Below are positions 10,554 to 18,806 of a stretch of DNA of 64,000 nt, piece after piece. The position numbers were made by a program, and so were the translations under genes. Position 1 is the stretch's first letter, and the number at the start of each line of letters is the position of its first letter. The stretch covers positions 5,250,442-5,314,441 of the forward strand of contig NC_063063.1 of the NCBI RefSeq assembly GCF_018812025.1, read 5' to 3'. Origin of the DNA: Megalobrama amblycephala (taxonomy: Eukaryota > Chordata > Actinopteri > Cypriniformes > Xenocyprididae). Below the pieces are notes generated by a model. That model was not told the origin of the DNA. It worked only from the letters and a program-made list of their open reading frames with translations, and did no database searches.

Positions 10554-13500
10554 TTATGGTCCTTTCCATTTCGGTGCTAATTTTGCACTGAAATTGTGTT
10601 TTGCACTGGATTGAGGAAAGTTTCGTAACCATACCCTGTCTTTAATCTTGAAAGTGATGTCTTGTCTTTTTTTGTTATAGTTCCGGAGTTGTCGGTGTTG
10701 GGCTTTCCTGCAGCTCTCTCTGGCTTGAGATTGCAGTTGTTCTATGTGACAAACCACGTCATAGGAGGTGGCATCAGGAGTGAGATTTTGGCCGTGAAGT
10801 ATTTTATCCATTGGCCCTTGCAGTTTTCTTCCGAGCTGCAATTCTGCAGGAGTTACTCCAATGGTTTCCTGGATGGCAGAGTTCATGGCAAATCGCAATT
10901 CTGGTAAGAACTGGTCCCATTTTTTGTGGTTGTCATCCACATATGACGCAATCATGTTTTTTAGAGATCTGTTCACACGTTCCGTCATATTTGTCTGAGG
11001 GTGATATGCTGTTGTTAACTTCTGGGCTACACTCCATTTTCCACATACTTCTCTGAACACAGATGAGACAAACTGAGTGCCTCTGTCAGAAAGAATGAAG
11101 TCTGGAACCCCCCAATGAGTTAAGATTTCTTTCCTGAGGATTGTTGCAACACTTTGAGCTGTGGCATGACGCATGGGGAAAAACCCAACCCATCGGGAGT
11201 AATAGTCAACGAAAACCAGTAAGTACTCATTTTGCTGTGTACTCCGTGGTAGTGGACCCATAATGTCAACTCCCAGCATTTCATTTGGACGGGTGGTGGT
11301 AATTGGTTGGAGTTTCCCCGCAGGTTTCTGGTTATCATGTCTAAGGGTTTGGCATTTCACACAACTCCTGACATGATTTTTTACATCAGACCACATCCCT
11401 GGCCAAAATGCTACTTCCTGGAGCCGTTTATAGGTTTTATAGATTCCTCTATGTCCACTTAAGTGGTGAGAATGATAATGCAGAAGGAGAGTTGGCCTGA
11501 GACTGCTGGGAACGTACACTCTGTAGTGTATCTGATCATTCTTCAGGTGAGTTTTGTGATACAACTTGTCCTCTACTACTTCATATTGGTCCATTTGAGG
11601 GCTTTGTTTGTCTGCTACTGCCTGTAATAGCTTTGTTGTTTCACAGTCTTTATGCTGTTCCTCCCACAGGACAACATCAGACACTGGAAGCTCTTGGTGT
11701 TGATCCGTGTGTTGCTTGGTGTAAATTGCTGTGATGGGAGAATTTGCTGTGATGGGTGACCTAGACAAAGCATCAGGAGCCACGTTCAATTTCCCTTTAC
11801 GGTACTCAATGACGAAGTTGAATTTTTGCAATCTCAGGACCCATCGGATGAGGCGACTGTTGGTTTTGGTGGATCCCATGACCCATTGCAGAGCAGAATG
11901 GTCTGTGACAACCGTGAAAAGTTTGTGCTCAAGGTAATGTTGCCACCTTTCCAAGGACCATACAACTGCCAGACACTCTTTCTCTGTTGCTGTGTAGTTA
12001 ATTTCTGCTCCAGTTAGGGTTCTGCTGGCATAAGCAATCACCTCCTCTGTGCCTGGATCTTTCCGCTGCGTGAGAATAGCACCCAGCCCAGTGTCGCTGG
12101 CATCTGTATACACAATGAAAGGAACTTGAAGATCAGGGTGGCCGAGAATCGGTGGGGAGGTAAGACATGCTTTTAACTGGTCAAACGCTTGTTGACACTG
12201 TGTCGTCCATTTGAACACCTGTCCCTTTTTCTTCAGTGAATTGAGGGGCTCAGCAATCTTTGAAAAGTTTTCCACAAACCGGTGGTACCAGCCTGCTAAT
12301 CCCAGGAACCGCTGAACTTCCTTCAAATTGCTGGGAACAGGAAAAGCACGAATGGCCTCAACTTTGCTTGGATCGGCCGTGATGCCTTTAGTGCTCACCA
12401 CATGACCCAGAAAAGTGATTTCTGAAAGACAAAACTTGCACTTTTCCACATTGACAGTCAAGCCAGCATTTTCCAGTCTATGGAGGACAGTTTGAAGATA
12501 ACAGAAATGCTGGGCCACTGAGGGAGAATAAACAATGATATCGTCGATGTAGACAAAGCAGATCTTCCTTCTCAGCTCCCCCAGGACTGTCTCCATCAGC
12601 CTCTGGAAAGTAGCAGGTGCATTTTTTAAACCAAAAGGCATAACATTGAAGTGATATAGACCTGCAGGAATGATAAAAGCAGTTTTGGCTTTACTATCAG
12701 GCTCCATTATCACTTGCCAATACCCACTGTTGAGGTCTATAGTAGAGAAAATAGAAGCCCCGGAGAGTGATTCTAGGATCTCTGTGATATTTGGGAGAGG
12801 GTAAGCATCATTTTCTGTAGTTGCGTTGACTTTACGGTAGTCTACACAGAACCGTAACTTTCCATTTTTCTTTGGAACCAGGACTACCGGTGAAGCCCAA
12901 CCAGAATGTGATGGCTCCACAATTCCTTCCCTTAACATTACCCCCAATTGTTCCTCCATTGCCTGTTGTTTTACAGGAGACATCCGATATGGCCTTTGTT
13001 TGATAGGTACCTGACAAGTGGTGTAGATGCGATGTTGCAGGACATCCGTTCGCCCAGTTCGGTGAGTACATACTCGTGAATTGCTTTCTAGGATCTGAAG
13101 TAATTGCTGCTTTCCTTCCATAGGTAGATGTGCCTTACTTACAGCATCCCTAATGAGTGTTGCATCATCCACACTGTCAGTTTGTAACACAGTCAAGGAG
13201 GGTTGAGGAGGAGGAACAGCACTTAACAAAGTCAAGTTTAGTTTGCTGGTTCTTTTGCCTCCCTTCATAGATGGCGAGTTAACCAGTGGTTCAGTGGCAT
13301 TTCCAGGTTGAAAGGGATGTTCTTCTGCAGGGTCAGATTTAAAAGAATATTTTTGTTCACTGACATTAATTTGCAAGCCACTGAAAAAGATAAAGTCCAA
13401 ACCCAGAATGATGGCATAGGCAAGAGCTTGAGAAGGAAGGACAACAGCAGGTATTATAATGGATTTACCATGTAGATTAATAGTAATGTTTATCCATCCT

Positions 13501-15446
13501 AAAGGACTCTCAGCTTTTCCATTAGCCAGATATAGAGGTCCACAGGACCATGGTTGGAGCTGGACAGGAGGTGCAAGTTGCTTCATGAGACTCTCGTGGA
13601 TTAACGTGTAGCTCGCTCCAGTGTCCACAATGGCTTTTCCCAGCCAGGATCCAATGCTGATTGGGACAACTAATTGTTGTGGTATGGTCATTAATGCATT
13701 TGGTCTTGAAGGAATTAAGATCCTCTGAGTTTCTGCTTGTGACTGGGGTGTTTCAGTGGTTTCAGAGGCTGTTACTGCATTATTGAAAGGTCGTCCCCCA
13801 GACTTTGCAGAGTGGTGAGAATACTTTCCATGAGTGAAATGTTGTTGACCAGAAGACTGCTGCGAAGATGGCTGTACATACCCTGAGCAATTGCCTGGAG
13901 GATGTGGTCCATTACATCTCCAACACTGAACTTGCGATTTCTCAGCAGCTCGGTTGGATAAGGGTTTTTGTGAATTAGCTTGTTGTTTAAAGCCCACACG
14001 ACCTTCGTACCAAAGCTGTTCTTCATAATCCTTTTCCAGTTGGTGGCCGAGTTTAACCAAGTCTTCACCAGTGTACACACGACTACGCAACTGGCTTGCA
14101 AGGTAAGGCTTGATATTTTTTAAGATCATTTTGACAATCTCGTTTTCAGTTAGAGTAGCTTTCCATCTTTTACACAGTGCTCGATAAGTAAATGCAAAGT
14201 CTCTAACTGATTCTTTCTCCCCTTGAACTCTTGTGCGGACACGTTCAGCGAGCTCATCCTCATAGTCCTCAGACAGGAATGCAGAGAGGAATGCAGTCTC
14301 AAATTCCTTCCAAGTAGTTATATTGGAACGACTTACTTCCCACCAGTCACGTGTGGTGCCATGCAGTACTGTGCGGAAGGTAGCCAGAAGGTCTGCATCT
14401 GTCAAAGGGTGTAAAGCCAGAAAATCTTGACACTTGGTTAAGTACAATAAAGGGTCAATATCATCTGTAGGCCGTCCAAAAGTGGGGAAAGTTAATTTAA
14501 TATGGTCACTTTTGACCATAGGGGTCGGTTGAAAGGGTGAAACAGTCTCTGGTGCCTGGGATATAGGAAGTGTTGTACTGGGAACTTCAACTGTTGTTGT
14601 TTTCATTTGTGGGTCAACATTTTTCTTATTGTACACTTGAAAATCATTTCGTAGCTCAGTTACACAAGTATGACATTTGTCAATTTGTGTTTCACATTGT
14701 TGAAGGTTTGTGGTCACATGATCAAGGTTACCCTGCAGTGTGTGTTGGATAGCTTTGATATCCTGTTGAACCTCAACCCGTAGCTGTTCCACCTTATCCC
14801 GGACCACAAAAGTGAGGTTTGATTCCAGTTTCTGGATTTCCTTTGAGATAATCAATTTTACAGCCTTTACCAATTGGTCAGCCTCTGCTGCTTCTTGTTG
14901 TTTAGCTGCTGTCAGGAGGGTGACAACCTGTTGCTTGTTGGCCTCCACCTTGGCTGCAAGATCATTGATCTGACTCTCATGATGGGAAGAGGAGGTTTTC
15001 AGTACCTTGGTAAGCTCATGTACAGTTTTCTCCTGTCTTTTCATTGATTCCATTAGATTGTCCCAGTTACCTTGCACCTGAGTACTGAAATGTTGAATTT
15101 CCCTTCCAGGTGTTGGAAGGATGCCGGGCAGGTCACGCTGAGCCATTGAAGAAGGAGATGAAACATCAGTAGACGTACAAAGTTGCATGTTATCTAATTC
15201 TGGGGCCCAAGTAAGAGTTTGCACTGGAGTGTTGCCTCCTAAAGCAGGGGAGAGCATGCGCACCTGGGTTCCAGGATAGGTGAAACTGTAGGGGGTGGAA
15301 ATGTTATACATGGTTGGACCACGTAAAGGAAGTCCTGAAAGGCTTTGAGGTTGTGCAGGTGGTGGCCAGTTTGGAGTGGAAATATTAGGGGCATCTGGTG
15401 CATCAATATCCACATAGGTGGAGGATGGGGGAGGAGTAGTGGCCAT
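10554..15446 (-). CDS. Retrotransposon gag-pol polyprotein, C-terminally truncated
   Basis: One continuous frame, open from 15539; I prefer the ATG at 15446 (residue 32 of the longer reading), which has G at -3 and G at +4. Positions in the 1661-residue reading: coiled-coil-rich gag to about 520; a zinc knuckle CWRCNGPHPPGNC at 539-551 (C-x2-C-x3-H-x4-C, one residue short of the usual spacing); protease DTGA at 639; reverse transcriptase with YIDD at 997-1000; RNase H with TDASD near 1145 and a conserved Asp near 1255; integrase HHCC finger about 1358-1397; and the DDE core with Asp near 1425, Asp near 1485 (LSDRGTQF) and Glu near 1520 (TERVNR). It stops after KLAPKWKGP, in the middle of the integrase C-terminal GPY/F module, at a TAA on the junction with the truncated LTR. 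No env gene. Confidence 0.95.
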   Translation of the reverse strand: MATTPPPSSTYVDIDAPDAPNISTPNWPPPAQPQSLSGLPLRGPTMYNISTPYSFTYPGTQVRMLSPALGGNTPVQTLTWAPELDNMQLCTSTDVSSPSSMAQRDLPGILPTPGREIQHFSTQVQGNWDNLMESMKRQEKTVHELTKVLKTSSSHHESQINDLAAKVEANKQQVVTLLTAAKQQEAAEADQLVKAVKLIISKEIQKLESNLTFVVRDKVEQLRVEVQQDIKAIQHTLQGNLDHVTTNLQQCETQIDKCHTCVTELRNDFQVYNKKNVDPQMKTTTVEVPSTTLPISQAPETVSPFQPTPMVKSDHIKLTFPTFGRPTDDIDPLLYLTKCQDFLALHPLTDADLLATFRTVLHGTTRDWWEVSRSNITTWKEFETAFLSAFLSEDYEDELAERVRTRVQGEKESVRDFAFTYRALCKRWKATLTENEIVKMILKNIKPYLASQLRSRVYTGEDLVKLGHQLEKDYEEQLWYEGRVGFKQQANSQKPLSNRAAEKSQVQCWRCNGPHPPGNCSGYVQPSSQQSSGQQHFTHGKYSHHSAKSGGRPFNNAVTASETTETPQSQAETQRILIPSRPNALMTIPQQLVVPISIGSWLGKAIVDTGASYTLIHESLMKQLAPPVQLQPWSCGPLYLANGKAESPLGWINITINLHGKSIIIPAVVLPSQALAYAIILGLDFIFFSGLQINVSEQKYSFKSDPAEEHPFQPGNATEPLVNSPSMKGGKRTSKLNLTLLSAVPPPQPSLTVLQTDSVDDATLIRDAVSKAHLPMEGKQQLLQILESNSRVCTHRTGRTDVLQHRIYTTCQVPIKQRPYRMSPVKQQAMEEQLGVMLREGIVEPSHSGWASPVVLVPKKNGKLRFCVDYRKVNATTENDAYPLPNITEILESLSGASIFSTIDLNSGYWQVIMEPDSKAKTAFIIPAGLYHFNVMPFGLKNAPATFQRLMETVLGELRRKICFVYIDDIIVYSPSVAQHFCYLQTVLHRLENAGLTVNVEKCKFCLSEITFLGHVVSTKGITADPSKVEAIRAFPVPSNLKEVQRFLGLAGWYHRFVENFSKIAEPLNSLKKKGQVFKWTTQCQQAFDQLKACLTSPPILGHPDLQVPFIVYTDASDTGLGAILTQRKDPGTEEVIAYASRTLTGAEINYTATEKECLAVVWSLERWQHYLEHKLFTVVTDHSALQWVMGSTKTNSRLIRWVLRLQKFNFVIEYRKGKLNVAPDALSRSPITANSPITAIYTKQHTDQHQELPVSDVVLWEEQHKDCETTKLLQAVADKQSPQMDQYEVVEDKLYHKTHLKNDQIHYRVYVPSSLRPTLLLHYHSHHLSGHRGIYKTYKRLQEVAFWPGMWSDVKNHVRSCVKCQTLRHDNQKPAGKLQPITTTRPNEMLGVDIMGPLPRSTQQNEYLLVFVDYYSRWVGFFPMRHATAQSVATILRKEILTHWGVPDFILSDRGTQFVSSVFREVCGKWSVAQKLTTAYHPQTNMTERVNRSLKNMIASYVDDNHKKWDQFLPELRFAMNSAIQETIGVTPAELQLGRKLQGPMDKILHGQNLTPDATSYDVVCHIEQLQSQARESCRKAQHRQLRNYNKKRQDITFKIKDRVWLRNFPQSSAKHNFSAKLAPKWKGP

Positions 15447-15981
15447 GTCTTGAAATGTTGGTGTGTATATGATATGTTGAGGGAAAAAGAATAAAAAATA
15501 AAAGTCAATGTGTGTGTATGTGTGTGTGTTTTGGGGCACAGGGGCTTAGCAAAAAAACAAAAACAAAAAACAATTTCTCAGTCAATTAGAACATTTTCTC
15601 AACCAACATCAAAAAAGAACAAACCCCAACATATAAACATTCAAAGCATGACACAACACCAATTATTTCATTTTCTTTTTCAATTAAGCCTCCCACACAA
15701 ATCACAGGCAATTTTAGAGTTCTTTCTGTGTATGAAAGTTTGTTGACAAAGGGTACTCTAAAACATTTCACACTTTCCAAAACCACAGTATGTAAATTTT
15801 CACTCCAAAAGTCACAGATAACACCCACATGGATTTTCTTTTCTCAAAGTTTAGTCATAAATTTCATCAAGAACCAAAGACAAAAAATGTTCAAAAATTC
15901 AAATATTCACATTCCACACATTTTCACAAATTTGCAGTCACAAAACGTCAAGTGTTAATATCCAGTTTGAATTTAGTTCAA
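15447..15981 (-). other. Retrotransposon untranslated leader
   Basis: About 535 bases between the primer-binding site and the preferred polyprotein start. Rich in A on the plus strand, no coding content. Confidence 0.7.
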
Positions 15982-15999
15982 GTCCCTGTTCGGGCGCCA
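15982..15999 (-). other. Primer-binding site complementary to tRNA-Lys3
   Basis: On the plus strand the 18 bases read gtccctgttcgggcgcca, the 3' end of tRNA-Lys(UUU) including CCA-adjacent bases. They lie four bases from the LTR end, the expected place for the minus-strand DNA primer site. Confidence 0.92.
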
Positions 16000-16028
16000 C
16001 TTCTGTAACGGTGGTGCCCCACAACAAC

Positions 16029-16108
16029 AAAAAAAAAATCCATCGAGGGAATCGAACCCGGGTCCTCAGCGTAGTAGCGCTAAACGCTAACCACGAGGCC
16101 ACATTAGC
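16029..16108 (-). promoter_or_regulatory. tRNA-like segment with A box, B box and T run in LTR
   Basis: On the minus strand TGGCCTCGTGG (16101-16091) matches the A-box consensus closely, except for C at the usual A14. GGTTCGATTCC (16058-16048) matches the B box exactly. They are 32 bases apart, as in a tRNA. A run of 10 T follows (16038-16029), a suitable Pol III terminator. An anticodon-like stem TAGCG/CGCTG can be drawn, but the T stem pairs only three bases, so this is a tRNA-derived relic or mimic, not an ordinary tRNA gene. Confidence 0.6.
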
Positions 16109-16477
16109 ACTGAAGAGATTTGATCGCAGACTTAAGTTGACTCAATTCCCAAAACCAAGTCGGCAGCACGGGTGGTATCTAAGAGTGACTCGGGTTCATC
16201 GACGTTGTCAGCCTGTCTTTTTTTCTTTTTATACACCACCAAGCAGACGTTTTTGGAATATAGTACACACTCCAATCCAGTCCCCAAACTTGAGTAAGAG
16301 CATTCACCGGCCGACGACAACGCCCGCTAGCGACAGGCTTAACAGGTAGCTGCGCCCCACCTCCTCGCCATGATTCCCGGAAACGGTAACGTAAGATCCA
16401 CCCGCAAGGACTGCCTCCAAAGGAAAACGCAACGTCTCTGGTCAGTTGAACGTGACATCAGTCTCTAAACCTCGCCC

Positions 16478-16484
16478 ATATATA
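16478..16484 (-). promoter_or_regulatory. LTR TATA box
   Basis: TATATAT on the minus strand in the U3 part of the 5' LTR, preceded by an A/G-rich stretch. The likely Pol II core promoter of the retrotransposon. Its counterpart in the 3' LTR has been deleted. Confidence 0.6.
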
Positions 16485-16593
16485 CTTTCACCCTTCCCCC
16501 TTAATTAATCCTTTCCTCCAATCCTAGAGCTCATAGTTTAGGAGGCGTTGACAAAGAACATAAACGGAGGCAGAAAATATCTGTACTGCCACA

Positions 16594-16654
16594 ATCTATC
16601 TATCTATCTAGATGTCTGTCTGTCTGCCTATCTATCTATCTATCTATCTATCTA

Positions 16655-16733
<79 letters not shown>

Positions 16734-16735
16734 GC

Positions 16736-16789
<54 letters not shown>

Positions 16790-16812
16790 GTCCGTCTGTC
16801 TATCTATCTACT
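16594..16812. repeat. TATC/TGTC microsatellite (right part)
   Basis: The same 4-bp units as 9411-10201, separated from them by the retrotransposon. Slightly interrupted (agatg, tccg). Confidence 0.95.
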
Positions 16813-17082
16813 TTTACTATGCTTTTACTTTTGTCCTTTTCAGAGCTTGGCAGCCCCAGGTAACTGTATGCTTTAACTGTATAGGAAAGAACAATCTCAA
16901 CATTTTTCATTAAATGATGACAAAATGTAATTATTTTACTCTATCCCTTTAAACAGAGACAAAAATATAATGAATGTCTTGGTGTGGCCACAAGAGGCCA
17001 CAATACAGCTATCAAAGTGTATTAGGTCCTTTATTTGAGTTCAGTTACCGTGGAAATCACTATTTCCCTTCTTTCACATGTA
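16813..17082. other. Spacer, nothing recognised
   Basis: Unique-looking sequence between the microsatellite and the IS630-type element. Ends with the TA target dinucleotide at 17081-17082. Confidence 0.4.
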
Positions 17083-18790
17083 TTACAGTTTTTTTCAATT
17101 GCTAACAAGCATTTAGCAATACTTAAAGTACTTTTTCTAAACTCTTAACACAGCAACACACATACATCACACAATTAGCCAAATAGTTTCTGGCCAAAAC
17201 CATATTTTGTTATATAAACACAAACTCTACATTTCAAAATGCTAAAAACCTTTTTCAACACATACTAACTCTATCAAAACACAGCAAACCTGATTCAAAA
17301 TCGAGTCATTCTGTCAAAACATAGCACTAGTTCTCTATCCAACATGAACATATAGTCGATCAAAGCGCAATGACTGTCAAAATACTAACAGGTGATGGCA
17401 TTATGAAAACTGCATTACTTGTCATGTTTTGGTTTTACCTGGAGAAAATATGAAATCAATAGTTTTTAAAATTCAGTTTCCTTTTACTGCAGTAAAAGTA
17501 TAATGCATGTAAGCCATTCTACATTTTTGGCAACAAAAGTGAGTCATTATTTTATAATGTGCAGTAGAAAAAAGAAGAAGTAACAGAATTGCTCAGGGCA
17601 GCTACTGGTCAAATGGGTCCCCATGCAGGACTTCAGTGTTCCCCTTGGTTGAAATCTCTTTCTGGAGGTGGGTGTGTGGTGTTGATGGTGCCCTCATAGA
17701 GGGTGGGATGGTGTCCCCTTGGTAGCTAGTGCCCTATGCAGACCACATATTCTGCATATATGGAACAGTGGTAATGGAATCGTTGTAGTAAAAGCTTTAC
17801 ATGAAGCTTGTACTGAAATGAAAACATGAAATTGCTGCCATTGATCAACAACAAATCCAACATACATGACCTTTGGATACTGTTGAAGCTTTTTTTTCCA
17901 CCACAGAATAAAAAAGTCTAAAACATAATTGTGACTTTTTATCTCACAATTCTATTTATTTATTTATTTATTTTGCTATTGTGAGTTTACATCTCACAAT
18001 TCTGACTTTTTTCCCTCAGAATTGTGATATATAAACTATAGGAATTGAGTTTAAAAAGTCAGAATTGTGAGATAAAAAGACATAATCACCTTTTTTTATT
18101 TTCTATTCATGGCAGAAATAAGCTTTCATAGGTGAAAAAACAGAGATGCACAGTCCAGCACACATTCTTCCTCCTTTCCTATACCTCTTCTTCTCCCTTG
18201 TCCTGATCCAACTTCTCCTTTCCTCCTTCATCTATTCTTCTCCCTTACTCAGATATTATTTCTCTGTGTTGTTCTTCATCCACACTGAAGAAATCCAATT
18301 CAAAGAGTCCTATTTTACTGTGTATGTCCATGTAATGGAAAGAAGTTCAACCACTGACTATGCTTCCAACTGAGATTGGAATCTGCTATCTCAATATTTC
18401 AGTGATCTGCTAATTAAAATGTGCTTATCAATTAGTTCAGTATTTGATTTATATATTTTTTCAATACTTTTGAGCTGCAGTTGTTGCAAAAGTATAGGTT
18501 TTATCCTATATTTAATGATTGGAACATTGGGTCTTCATTTCTGACTTGCTGTGTTTGACTTTGCAAATAAGATGAGAAAGGTCCATGATTTTGGTATGAG
18601 GTAAGCTTATATGAAAAGAAAATTTAAGCATTTAAGAAATGTGTTAATTGACTGCATTTTTGTGAAAACGACATGAATTGTGTTAACAGTATGGCCACAA
18701 CAGACAGATGATCTGCTAAATGTGTTTAGAGTTTTGAAAATGTGACTACAGAATGGACAAAAGCATGTTAGCAATTGAAAAAAACTGTAA
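17083..18790. mobile_element. IS630/Tc1-type element A, non-autonomous
   Basis: The left end ttacagtttttttcaattgc is mirrored at the right (gcaattgaaaaaaactgtaa). Internally there is no transposase reading. The left end is of the type found at the right end of element B (taaactcttaacacag); the right end is of the type at the left of B (caaaactctaaacaca). A is therefore a relative of B in the opposite orientation. A foldback repeat lies inside it at 17886-18125. Confidence 0.75.
17886..18125. repeat. Foldback repeat nested in element A
   Basis: Starts aagcttttttttccaccaca and ends atggcagaaataagctt, with inner inverted copies of a tgtgactttttatctcacaa-type unit. Related to 27553-27932. Confidence 0.75.
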
Positions 18791-18806
18791 AATGCATTTG
18801 GGTCTG

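Larger units (their letters stand above)
10202..16593 (-). mobile_element. Ty3/gypsy-type LTR retrotransposon, 3'-truncated
   Basis: Transcribed on the minus strand: 5' LTR 16593-16004, primer-binding site 15999-15982, leader, single gag-pol frame to 10554, then a truncated 3' LTR 10553-10202. Domain order PR-RT-RNaseH-IN and the YIDD polymerase motif indicate Metaviridae (Ty3/gypsy). The LTR termini are TGT...ACA. The shared 352 bp of the two LTRs differ at four positions by my reading, so the insertion is fairly young. Both flanks are microsatellite; atct lies on each side (10198-10201 and 16594-16597), consistent with a 4-bp target duplication but not decisive inside a repeat. The polypurine tract and the end of integrase are missing, so this copy should not be able to replicate. 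Confidence 0.95.
16004..16593 (-). repeat. 5' LTR, full length (590 bp)
   Basis: Minus-strand ends are TGTGGCAGTAC and CCGTTACA (TGT...ACA). The right limit is set by the CA before microsatellite sequence at 16594. The left 352 bp are shared with the 3' LTR. Contains a TATA box at 16484-16478, the tRNA-like segment near its end, and a 10-base A run (16029-16038). Confidence 0.9.

Noticed and set aside
16029..16108. A functional tRNA gene in the LTR
   Set aside because: A and B boxes are present, but the T stem pairs only about three bases, no proper acceptor stem forms, and the same sequence occurs in both LTRs, so it is part of the retroelement.
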